Positions 18,125 to 32,950 of a stretch of DNA of 64,000 nucleotides are shown here, piece by piece. The stretch lies in assembly GCA_023423695.1 (NCBI GenBank), contig JAFAFA010000147.1, positions 24,711 to 88,710 on the forward strand. The letters are read 5' to 3'. A program made the translations under genes and the position numbers. Below the pieces are notes generated by a model. That model had not been told where the DNA came from and made no database searches. It worked only from the letters and a program-made list of their open reading frames with translations. The DNA comes from Pseudomonadota bacterium. Lineage in GTDB: Bacteria > Pseudomonadota > Alphaproteobacteria > Azospirillales > Azospirillaceae. The number at the start of each line of letters is the position of its first letter. Within the stretch, counting starts at the first letter, position 1.

Positions 18125-18940
18125 TCAGTCCTCCGCATCCTCCACGTCGCCGTTGGCCGCTTCGCTGCCGTCGGCCACGTGGACCTGACAGTCGGCGTTG
18201 CCCAGCACCTCCATCAGTTCGGGGGGCGGCAGGCGGTCGGTGAACAGCGCGTCGAGCACGCTGACATCGGCCATGCGGATCATGGCGTTGCGGCCGAACT
18301 TGGTGTGGTCGGTGACCAGGAAGACCCGGCGCGAGCTTTCGATGATGGCGCGGGCGACGCGGACCTCCTGCTCGTCGTAATCCAGCAGGTCGCCTTCGGA
18401 GTCGATGCCGCTGATGCCGATGATGCCGATGTCGACCTTGTAGCGGCGGATGAACTCCACCGTCGCCTCGCCGATGATGCCGCCGTCGCGTTCACGGACG
18501 AGGCCGCCGGCGATGGACAGGGCGAAGCTGGTGTTCTTGTGCAGGATGGTGGCGACGTTCAGGTTGTTGGTCAGCACCCGCAGCCGCTTGTGGCCGAGCA
18601 GGGCCTGGGCCACCGCCTCCGTCGTCGTGCCGATGTTGAGGAACAGCGAGGCGTCCTCCGGCACATGGCGGGCGACCAGTTCGGCGATGCGGCGCTTTTC
18701 CTCCGCCATCAGAGTCTGGCGGGTGGAGTAGGCGATGTTCTCCACGCTCGACGGCACGGTGACGCCGCCGCGGAAGCGCCGGACGGCGGACTGGCCGGCC
18801 AGATGTTCGATATCGCGGCGGATGGTCTGCGGCGTGACGTCGAAATGTTCGGCCAGCCACTGGATCTGCACCATGCCCTTGGCATGGACCAGGGTCACGA
18901 TTTCCTGCTGGCGGCGTTCGGCGTCCAGGCGCGCATCCAT
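18125..18940 (-). CDS. glpR: DeoR-family repressor of the glycerol locus
   Basis: A 271-residue DeoR regulator. The winged HTH is residues ~6-60 (QQEIVTLVHAKGMVQIQWLA, then VTPQTIRRDIEHL). The C-terminal phosphosugar sensor has LNIGTTTEAVAQALL, NNLNVATIL and GISGIDSEGDLLDYDEQE. It is divergent from the glpD operon, so glycerol-3-phosphate is the likely inducer. The ATG at 18940 has GGAGACAG upstream. GlpR-like sites at 19085 and 19261 lie in the shared promoter region, suggesting it controls the operon and possibly itself. Confidence 0.92.
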   Translation of the reverse strand: MDARLDAERRQQEIVTLVHAKGMVQIQWLAEHFDVTPQTIRRDIEHLAGQSAVRRFRGGVTVPSSVENIAYSTRQTLMAEEKRRIAELVARHVPEDASLFLNIGTTTEAVAQALLGHKRLRVLTNNLNVATILHKNTSFALSIAGGLVRERDGGIIGEATVEFIRRYKVDIGIIGISGIDSEGDLLDYDEQEVRVARAIIESSRRVFLVTDHTKFGRNAMIRMADVSVLDALFTDRLPPPELMEVLGNADCQVHVADGSEAANGDVEDAED

Positions 18941-19084
18941 CGGGGGGCTGTCTCCAGTCAGTAGGGGCACCAGTGAATCAGATGCGCGGAATGGGTCAAA
19001 GCGAAAAGCGGGTGGCTGCGCCGCCGGTCGATCCGCCGCAGAGCGCGAGCCTCACCGTAAAGGCAAGACTGTTTGCCGGACAAG

Positions 19085-19104
19085 CATATTCGGTAACGAA
19101 AGCG
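19085..19104 (+). promoter_or_regulatory. Putative GlpR operator 1
   Basis: CATATTCGGTAACGAAAGCG matches 13 of 20 positions of the E. coli GlpR consensus (WATGTTCGWTAWCGAACATW), with a perfect TTCG-N4-CGAA core. It lies 145 bases upstream of the glpR start, on the glpR side of the divergent region. Confidence 0.55.
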
Positions 19105-19260
19105 TATCGTCAATTAGAGGCAGCCTGACCACCTGCCGCGCTCATCATCCCCTCGCTTCACCCACTCTATTTTCCCATAGCCAGCGGGAGCAAACCGGCG
19201 TAGCCTCCAAACATGGTCCGCTGAACGAACATTTTCCTTTCCAACCGCGAACGAACATCA

Positions 19261-19280
19261 TATGTTCCAAAACGAAAGTG
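19261..19280 (+). promoter_or_regulatory. Putative GlpR operator 2
   Basis: TATGTTCCAAAACGAAAGTG matches 15 of 20 positions of the GlpR consensus, 41 bases before the glpD start. Bound repressor here would block the operon promoter or early elongation. The flanking GAACGAACAT copies at 19223 and 19249 are additional perfect CGAACAT half-sites. Confidence 0.65.
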
Positions 19281-19321
19281 ATCGGGTTCGCAAGGAACCG
19301 GCGCGGTACGGAGAGGAACCC

Positions 19322-20889
19322 ATGGCGAACGAGTCCGCAGTTACCGACCTTCTGATCGTCGGCGGCGGCGTGAACGGGGCGGGCATCGCCCGCGACGCGG
19401 TCGGGCGCGGGATGTCGGTGGTGTTGTGCGAACAGGGCGACCTTGCGGGCGCCACCTCGTCGGCCAGCACCAAGTTGATCCATGGCGGCTTGCGCTATCT
19501 CGAATATTACGAATTCCGACTGGTGCGCGAGGCGCTGCAGGAGCGCGAGGTGCTGTTGCGCGCGGCTCCGCACATCATCTGGCCGATGCGCTTCGTCCTG
19601 CCCCACGACAGCAGCATGCGCCCGGCCTGGATGGTGCGCATCGGCCTGTTCCTTTACGATCATCTGGGAAAACGCAAGCTCCTGCCGGGATCGCACGGTG
19701 TCGACCTGACCAGTTCGCCGGCCGGAAGGCCGCTGTCGGGCGGCTTCACCAAGGCTTTCGAATATTCCGACTGCTGGGTGGAGGACAGCCGGCTGGTCGT
19801 GCTGAACGCAATGGACGCGAAGGCCCGTGGGGCGGAGATTCTGACCCGCACCCGCTGCGACAAGGCGGTCCGCCGCGATGGCATGTGGGAAGCGACGCTG
19901 GTCGACGTGAATACGGGCGCCACGCGCACCGTCCGCGCCCGCGCGCTGGTCAATGCCGCCGGCCCCTGGGTGCGCGAGATGATCGCCAAGCGCACCGGCG
20001 TCACCGTCGACAAGTCGGTGCGGCTGGTCAAGGGCAGCCACATCGTCGTTCCCAAGATGTTCGAAGGCGAACACGCCTACATCTTCCAGAACGACGACCG
20101 CCGCATCGTCTTCGCCATTCCATACGAGCGCGATTTCACCCTGATCGGCACCACCGACCTCGATTATTCGGGCGATCCCGGCGCGGTGGCGATCAGCGCG
20201 GAAGAAATCACCTACATGTGCCGGGCGGTGTCGCGCTATTTCGCGAAGCCCGTGCGCGAAAGCGATGTGGTGTGGACCTACAGCGGCGTCCGCCCGCTGT
20301 TCGACGACGCCAGCGGCAACGCCTCGGCCGTCACCCGCGACTATGTGCTGGAGATGGACGAGCCGGCCGGCGAGGCGCCGATGCTGTCGATCTTCGGCGG
20401 CAAGATCACCACCTTCCGCCGCCTGGCGGAGGAGGCGACGGAGAAGCTGGGCAAGGCGCTCGGCAAGGGCGGCGTCACCTGGACCGCCAACGTGGCGCTG
20501 CCCGGCGGCGACATCGCCGATGCGGATTTCACCGGCTTCCTGGCCGGTCTGAAGCGGAGCCGGCCCTGGCTGTCCGACGCGCTGGCTCACCGGCTTGCCC
20601 GCGCCTACGGCACGCGGGTGGACCGGCTGCTGGGCGACGCCGAGGGGCTGGGCGACCTGGGCATCGATTTCGGGGGCGGCGTTTACGAGGCCGAACTCGA
20701 CTACGCCGCGCGGGAGGAGTTCGCCATGACCGGCGACGACTTCCTGTGGCGGCGCTCCAAACTTGGGCTGCACCTGGATGCAAATGTCCGGGAAGCCATC
20801 GGCGGCTGGTTCGACCGGCGCCGCGAAGCGACGGCCAACAGGGATTCGGGCGGCGATACCGCCACCCTGCGGTCGATGGGAGGGCAACG

Positions 20890-20893
<4 letters not shown>
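19322..20893 (+). CDS. glpD: Aerobic glycerol-3-phosphate dehydrogenase
   Basis: Membrane-associated FAD enzyme oxidising glycerol-3-phosphate to dihydroxyacetone phosphate and passing electrons to quinone. The 523-residue product has the Rossmann FAD motif LLIVGGGVNGAGIARDAVGR (about 10-29), LIHGGLRYLEYYEFRLVREA, and the conserved IGTTDLDYSGD and FGGKITTFRRLAEE segments. The start is set by GAGAGG upstream of the ATG. It is first in the glycerol operon; the following glpS start codon (GTG 20890) overlaps its stop by four bases, showing translational coupling. Confidence 0.96.
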
Positions 20894-21993
<1,100 letters not shown>

Positions 21994-22005
21994 GGGGCGG
22001 CAGCG

Positions 22006-23082
<1,077 letters not shown>

Positions 23083-23095
23083 GGAGCCGAGAGCC

Positions 23096-24837
<1,742 letters not shown>

Positions 24838-24863
24838 CCGGTCGCGTCTGAGGGAGACCCGTA

Positions 24864-25142
24864 ATGGATATGGAATGGATGGCGTGGACCACGCCGACCG
24901 CGATCTTCTTCCTCTGCATCGCCCTGATGCTGGCCGGCATGACGGTGTGGGAGGTGGTGTCGCCGACGGTGGAGGCCAAGGGCTTCCTGCCGATGCGCAC
25001 CACCCGCGGCGACCGGCTGTTCATCGGCCTGCTCGGCAGCGCCTTCATCCATCTCGGCTGGCTCGCCGCGACCGACCTGTCGCTGTGGGGCGCCTTCGCC
25101 GTCTCGCTGGTCTGGATCGCGCTGGTGATCCGGTTCGGGTGA
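24864..25142 (+). CDS. glpU: Small two/three-span membrane protein GlpU (DUF2160)
   Basis: A 92-residue hydrophobic protein, MDMEWMAWTTPTAIFFLCIA, with spans at about 10-30, 50-68 and 72-90. Length and position between permease and binding-protein genes match GlpU/DUF2160 of rhizobial glycerol operons. GGGAGA precedes the ATG. Its job is unknown; association with the permease complex is inferred from conserved order. Confidence 0.88.
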   Translation: MDMEWMAWTTPTAIFFLCIALMLAGMTVWEVVSPTVEAKGFLPMRTTRGDRLFIGLLGSAFIHLGWLAATDLSLWGAFAVSLVWIALVIRFG

Positions 25143-25250
25143 GTGGAACAGGGTTTCAAGGGATCCGCCGTCCCTGCTGAAGCCGGGGCGCGGCGGTGGG
25201 AGCAAAACGAAGCGTCAACCCGACATCAAGTCGAACAAATGGGAGGAAAC

Positions 25251-27014
<1,764 letters not shown>

Positions 27015-27016
27015 TA

Positions 27017-27110
27017 GGGGCTGCGGCGACCGGTTCTCCCTCCGGCATTCGTCCTGGTTGAGCCGGAGGGACCCTGGGGTGGCGGCATTCCTTCCGAAGG
27101 CTGTCGCCGC
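27017..27110. promoter_or_regulatory. Structured glpV-glpK intercistronic hairpin
   Basis: The gap holds a perfect 10-bp stem, TCCCTCCGGC (27037-27046) with GCCGGAGGGA (27062-27071), loop 15. It lies inside an outer 8-bp pairing GCGGCGAC (27023-27030) with GTCGCCGC (27103-27110). No T-run follows, so it is more likely an mRNA processing or stabilising element, or a partial attenuator that sets the glpV to glpK ratio, than a full terminator. Confidence 0.6.
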
Positions 27111-27152
27111 CCCTCTTCTATCGCGTGCAAGAAATCACGAGGAAACGCATCC

Positions 27153-28646
<1,494 letters not shown>

Positions 28647-28684
28647 GAACGGGACCAGACGCACACTCCTCCCTCGGGTGCGTC

Positions 28685-28736
28685 CCCCCGCCGGCCGGCG
28701 GGGGACTGGGCCGGACGGTTCATGCCGTCCAGCCCG
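28685..28736. terminator. Convergent terminator region glpK / acyl-CoA ligase
   Basis: A 20-bp perfect palindrome (28685-28704, CCCCCGCCGG and its complement) is followed by a second hairpin with arms GGACGG and CCGTCC near 28713-28731. They sit between the stop codons of two convergent genes. No long T-run is seen, so efficiency is uncertain. Confidence 0.5.
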
Positions 28737-28749
28737 CATTCTTCGAGGC

Positions 28750-30375
28750 TCACACCCCTTCGGGGCTGGTCACCATGTGGCGGATCTCGCTCTTCAGCAG
28801 CTTGCCGGTGGCGGTGTGGGGCAGGCTGTCGACGAAGCGGACATCGTCGGGGATGCACCATTTCGCGACCTTGCCCTCGAAGACCGCCAGCAGTTCCTCG
28901 CGGGTGACGGCCGCATCCGGCTTGCGCACCACGACCAGGACCGGGCGTTCGCCCCACTTCTCGTCGGGGACGGCGACGGCGGCGGCTTCCTGGACACCCG
29001 GATGGCCGACCGCGATGTTCTCCAGGTCGATGGAGCTGATCCACTCGCCGCCCGACTTGATGACGTCCTTGGTGCGGTCGACGATCTGGACATAGCCGTC
29101 GGCGTCCATCGTCACCACGTCGCCGGTCTCGAACCAGCCCGGCACCATCTGGTGCGCCGGGCTTTCGGTCACGCCGAAATAGCCGGAGCAAACGGTCGGT
29201 CCCCGTACCAGCAGCCGGCCGAAGCTGGTGCCGTCGCGCGGCACGTCGTTGCCGGAGCCGTCGACGACGCGGAACTGCACGCCGCAGATCGGCCGCCCCT
29301 GCTTGGAGGCCAGCGCCAGCGCATCGTCGGCACTCAGCCCCGCATGCTTGCCCTTGGGCATATTGGCGAGGCCGAGCGGGCTGGTTTCCGTCATGCCCCA
29401 GGCATGCAGAACCTCGACCCCCATCTCGCGGAAGCGCTGGATCATCACCGGCGGGCAGGCGGAGCCGCCGATGGCGATGCGGCGCATGCTGGTCAGCCGC
29501 TTCTTGTTCGCATCCAGCCAGTTCAGCAGGGCGAGCCACACCGTCGGCACGCCGGCGGTGTTGGTGACCTTTTCCGCCTCGAACAGTTCGTACAGGCTGG
29601 CGCCGTTCAGCTTGCCGCCGGGGAAGACCAGCTTGGCGCCGGCCATCGGTGCGGCATAGGGAACGCCCCAGGCGTTGACGTGGAACATCGGCACCACCGG
29701 CAGGACCACGTCTGCAGCCGACAGGCCGAACACGTCCGGCATGCAGGCGGCCATCGCGTGCAGGTAGGCGGAGCGATGGCTGTACAGCACGCCCTTCGGG
29801 TTGCCGGTGGTGCCGGAGGTGTAGCACATGCCGCAGGCGGTGTTCTCGTCCAGCTCCGGCCAGTCGAAGCCGCCGGGCTGGTCGGCCAGCAGATCCTCGT
29901 AGCACAGCAGGCCGGGCAGGGAGGATTGCGGCATGTTGGCCCGGTCGGTCATCACGACGATGCCCTTCAGCCCGGTCAGTTCATGGGCGATGCCCTCCAG
30001 CAGCGGCACGAAGGTCAAATCGGTGAAGAGCAGCCGGTCTTCGGCGTGGTTGACGATGTAGGCGATCTGTTCCGGGAACAGGCGCGGGTTGATGGTGTGG
30101 CAGACCATGCCCGAACCGCCGATGCCGTAATAGCATTCCAAGTGGCGGTAGCCGTTCCAGGCCAGCGTGCCGATGCGGTCGCCCGGTTTCATCCCCAGCG
30201 CCGCCAGCGCGTTCGCCAGCTTCTGCGCGCGGACCCAGGCGTCGGCATAGGTGTAGCGGTGGATCGGCCCCTCGGTCGTGCGCGACACGATCTCGGTGTC
30301 GGCGTGGTAGAGCGCCGCATGTCGCAGGATCGACGTCACCAGCAGCGGCTCGTTCATCATCATTCCACGCAGCAT
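28750..30375 (-). CDS. Medium/long-chain fatty-acid-CoA ligase
   Basis: A 541-residue AMP-forming ligase. The P-loop is YTSGTTGNPKGVLYSHR (about 184-200), followed by the AWGMTETSP motif (about 324), GWFETGDVVTMDADGYVQIV and DRTKDVIKSGGEWISSIDLE, and a C-terminal catalytic Lys in ATGKLLKSEI. Makes acyl-CoA in the cytosol for beta-oxidation or lipid use; chain length cannot be read. Its ATG overlaps the end of the upstream merR gene by 16 bases, so the two are co-transcribed. Confidence 0.92.
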   Translation of the reverse strand: MLRGMMMNEPLLVTSILRHAALYHADTEIVSRTTEGPIHRYTYADAWVRAQKLANALAALGMKPGDRIGTLAWNGYRHLECYYGIGGSGMVCHTINPRLFPEQIAYIVNHAEDRLLFTDLTFVPLLEGIAHELTGLKGIVVMTDRANMPQSSLPGLLCYEDLLADQPGGFDWPELDENTACGMCYTSGTTGNPKGVLYSHRSAYLHAMAACMPDVFGLSAADVVLPVVPMFHVNAWGVPYAAPMAGAKLVFPGGKLNGASLYELFEAEKVTNTAGVPTVWLALLNWLDANKKRLTSMRRIAIGGSACPPVMIQRFREMGVEVLHAWGMTETSPLGLANMPKGKHAGLSADDALALASKQGRPICGVQFRVVDGSGNDVPRDGTSFGRLLVRGPTVCSGYFGVTESPAHQMVPGWFETGDVVTMDADGYVQIVDRTKDVIKSGGEWISSIDLENIAVGHPGVQEAAAVAVPDEKWGERPVLVVVRKPDAAVTREELLAVFEGKVAKWCIPDDVRFVDSLPHTATGKLLKSEIRHMVTSPEGV

Positions 30376-30821
30376 CGTTTCACTCCCGGTTCATTTCTCT
30401 TCTGTGTGGGCATCTTCTGCATCGGGTCTTCGTCAGGCATGCAGGTGGCGAGCCGCCGCTCGGCGTCGGCCTCCATCGTCTTCAGCTCGACGATCACCTC
30501 CGCGATTTCCGACTGCATCCGTTCAAGCTCGGCCAACCGGGCGCGGATCTTCCGCAGCCCGTCGCGATACTGCCCGGCATCGGGCCGTCCCGAGCGGTAA
30601 TGGGCGAGATAGTCGGCGATCTGCTCCAGCGAGAATCCCACCCGCCGGAACTTCAGGATCAGGATCAGCCGCGCGCGGTCGCGGTGGGTGAAGACGCGGC
30701 GTCCCCCCGCCCGCTGCGGCGTCAGCAACCCCTTTTCCTCGTAAAAGCGCAAGGCTTGCGGCGTGAGGTCGAACTCCGCCGCCAACTCCGTCACGCCGTA
30801 AACCCGATCCCGTTCGGACAT
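30360..30821 (-). CDS. MerR-family regulator coupled to acyl-CoA ligase
   Basis: A 153-residue MerR protein. The HTH is VYGVTELAAEFDLTPQALRF (about 6-25), then YEEKGLLTPQRAGGRRVF and a long dimerisation helix. Linkage to an acyl-CoA ligase and the pattern resemble LiuR-like regulators of branched-chain or fatty-acid breakdown. The short C-terminal tail ends KRCCVE, a Cys pair that could sense metal or thiol, but it is not the classical metal loop. ATG at 30821. A TTGACG motif lies about 55 bases upstream. Confidence 0.85.
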   Translation of the reverse strand: MSERDRVYGVTELAAEFDLTPQALRFYEEKGLLTPQRAGGRRVFTHRDRARLILILKFRRVGFSLEQIADYLAHYRSGRPDAGQYRDGLRKIRARLAELERMQSEIAEVIVELKTMEADAERRLATCMPDEDPMQKMPTQKRNEPGVKRCCVE

Positions 30822-30882
30822 GGACAATCCCCTGCGCCAGTGGATTTCGCCACGGGCGCAGGGGGAAGTCAACGTCAATGAG

Positions 30883-30898
30883 CTAAAGCGCGCTTTAG
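30883..30898. promoter_or_regulatory. 16-bp perfect palindrome upstream of merR
   Basis: CTAAAGCGCGCTTTAG, fully self-complementary, sits 62 bases before the merR start and 14 bases after the stop of the chemoreceptor gene. Next to it, toward merR, the minus strand reads TTGACGTTGAC, a -35-like element. It could be a dimer operator or a weak hairpin end for the chemoreceptor mRNA. Confidence 0.45.
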
Positions 30899-30911
30899 GC
30901 AGAAGAGATCG

Positions 30912-32600
30912 TCATCCGGCGCGGACCTGGGTCAGGAAGCGGTCCACCTCATGGCTCAGCGTGTCGGTGTGGCTGGACAGCTGGCGGACGGAGGTCAGGA
31001 CTTCGTGGGCGACCTTGCCGCTCTGGCCGGCAGCCTGGTTGACGCCGCCGATGCTGTCGGAGACGGTCTGCGTGCCTTGGGCGGCCTGCTGGATGTTGCG
31101 GCTGATCTCGCGGGTCGCTGCCCCCTGCTCCTCGACGGCCGACGCGATGGAGGTGGCGACCTCGTTGATGTGGCCGATGACGCGGACCACCTCCTGCAAC
31201 TCTCCCACCGCCTCGCCCGTCATCGACTGGATGTCGGCGACCTGGACCGCGATGTCGTCGGTCGCCTTCGCCGTCTGGGTGGCGAGCGCCTTCACCTCGC
31301 TGGCGACCACGGCGAAGCCCTTGCCGGCGTCTCCGGCGCGGGCGGCCTCGATGGTGGCGTTCAGCGCCAGCAGGTTGGTCTGGCTGGCGATGGAGTTGAT
31401 CAGTTCCACCACCGCGCCGATCCGTTGCACCGCCTGGGCGAGCCCATCGACCTTGCCGTTGGCACGCTCGGCGATGCCGACCGCCTCGCGGGCGATTCCC
31501 GAGGATTGGCCGACCTGCCGGCTGATCTCGCCGATCGAACTGGTCAGCTCCTCAGTCGCGGCGGCGACGGTCTGGACATTGGCGGAGGTCTGTTCCGTCG
31601 TCACGGCGACGTCGCGGGCAAGCCTGCCGGTCTGGTCCGCCGCCTGGGTCACCGCGCTGGCGCGGCTTTCCATTCCGGCGGTCTCCTCGACCACCGCATG
31701 GATGACGCCGCCCACCGCCTGCTCGAACCGGTCGGCCAGTTCGGCGATGGCGCGCTGCTTGTCCGCCTCGGCGCGCCGGGCCTGCTCGGCCTGTTCGGAT
31801 TCGAGCCGCTGCTTGGCCAGCGCGTTCTCCTTGAACACCTGCGTGGCCCGGCTCATGTCGCCGAGTTCGTCGCCGCGGCTTGCTTCCGGGAAGGTGACGG
31901 TCAGGTCGCCGTCGGCCATGGCCCGCATGCGGTCGGCCAGCGAGCGGATGATGGCGCTGATGTTGTGCCCGACCAGCGCCAGCAGCACGATGGCCGGCAG
32001 GGCGAGGCCTGCGATGACGCCCAACAGGGTCCAGAGCTGCGACAGGAACTCGGCCCACAGGTCGTCGATGAAGACACCGGTGCCGATGAAGATCCGCCAG
32101 GGCTCGAACCCCTTCACATAGGCGAGCTTCACCGCCGTCTCGGTGCCGCCGACCGTGCGCGGCCAATCATAGGCGTAGGTCCCTTCGCCCTTGGTCTTGA
32201 CGATGCCGATCAGTGCCGGGATCACCGGCACGCCGGCCGCGTCCTTGATTCCGGACACGTCCTTGCCCACCAGAGCCTTGTTGATGTGGGCAAAGCCGAC
32301 GCTGTTGTAGGTGTGCGAGAACAGATACTCGTCGCCGCTGTAGCGGATGGCGAGGAAGGCCTCCTTGAAGCGGACCTGCGCCTCTTCGCGGGACAGGCGC
32401 CCGGCCGCGACCTCGTTTTCGAATCTGGCCGCCATGCTGTGTCCCGCCTCGACCATGAAGCGCAGGGCGTCGACACGGTCCTGATACATTCGGTTGTAGC
32501 TGAGATAAAGCCCGGCGCCCGCGATCGCCATGCAGGCGAGGCTGGCAGTTGCCACCAGCATCAGAAGCTTCGCACGGATGGAAAGAGAAGACTTGGTCAT
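30912..32600 (-). CDS. Methyl-accepting chemotaxis protein with periplasmic Cache domain
   Basis: A 562-residue transmembrane chemoreceptor. Span 1 is ~10-32; the single-Cache ligand domain is ~35-185 (DEYLFSHTYNSVGFAHINKA, then GFEPWRIFIGTGVFIDDL); span 2 is ~190-212. HAMP follows (SLADRMRAMADGDLTVTFPE), then the signalling hairpin with tip near ELINSIASQTNLLALNATIE. The sCache_2 type often senses small organic acids (family knowledge; ligand here unknown). It is monocistronic by spacing. Confidence 0.92.
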   Translation of the reverse strand: MTKSSLSIRAKLLMLVATASLACMAIAGAGLYLSYNRMYQDRVDALRFMVEAGHSMAARFENEVAAGRLSREEAQVRFKEAFLAIRYSGDEYLFSHTYNSVGFAHINKALVGKDVSGIKDAAGVPVIPALIGIVKTKGEGTYAYDWPRTVGGTETAVKLAYVKGFEPWRIFIGTGVFIDDLWAEFLSQLWTLLGVIAGLALPAIVLLALVGHNISAIIRSLADRMRAMADGDLTVTFPEASRGDELGDMSRATQVFKENALAKQRLESEQAEQARRAEADKQRAIAELADRFEQAVGGVIHAVVEETAGMESRASAVTQAADQTGRLARDVAVTTEQTSANVQTVAAATEELTSSIGEISRQVGQSSGIAREAVGIAERANGKVDGLAQAVQRIGAVVELINSIASQTNLLALNATIEAARAGDAGKGFAVVASEVKALATQTAKATDDIAVQVADIQSMTGEAVGELQEVVRVIGHINEVATSIASAVEEQGAATREISRNIQQAAQGTQTVSDSIGGVNQAAGQSGKVAHEVLTSVRQLSSHTDTLSHEVDRFLTQVRAG

Positions 32601-32950
32601 TGACCACCACCTTTCGGCGTATCGCAGTCGCCTTGTCGTGCAGGATGTCGTTGAAGGAATCTTTGCGCGAATATTGAACGAAATCCTTACCGGTGGACCG
32701 CGCTACGGTGTCGCATGGGGATATGGCGGTGGGCGCCGCTGCCTTAAGAATATTTGATGCAATTTGCGAGAATATCCTGCTTTCGCTTGCGGCAATTCCC
32801 GTCTCTGCGTGCATGCCGCGAGGAGCGGTGCAATCTGTAGTCCATGGCAGAGATTTCACATGACAAGCTGCCGCCGCCGATGCTTTCTGCCGTCGGGTCA
32901 TGGGACATGCGTTGCACGCCGGTGCGACTTTGAAGTGGGGAGGGTGGCGC
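32601..32950. other. 350-base non-coding gap, AT-rich in parts
   Basis: Divergent promoter region for the chemoreceptor (minus) and the GT-C protein (plus). It is locally AT-rich with three AATATT/AATATC blocks (about 32672, 32750 and 32771). No credible ORF, RNA gene or repeat was recognised. Confidence 0.5.

Larger units (their letters stand above)
18941..19321. other. glpR-glpD divergent intergenic region
   Basis: 381 bases without a gene. AT content rises here relative to flanking DNA. It holds two GlpR-like operators (19085, 19261) and two copies of GAACGAACAT (19223-19232 and 19249-19258) in direct repeat at a 26-base spacing. The second copy forms a perfect palindrome with the bases after it (GAACAT-CAT-ATGTTC, 19253-19267). 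I could not fix a -35/-10 pair confidently. Confidence 0.7.

Noticed and set aside
28685..28736. Palindrome between glpK and the acyl-CoA ligase as a regulator site
   Set aside because: It lies between two convergent stop codons, where a transcription end structure is the simpler reading.
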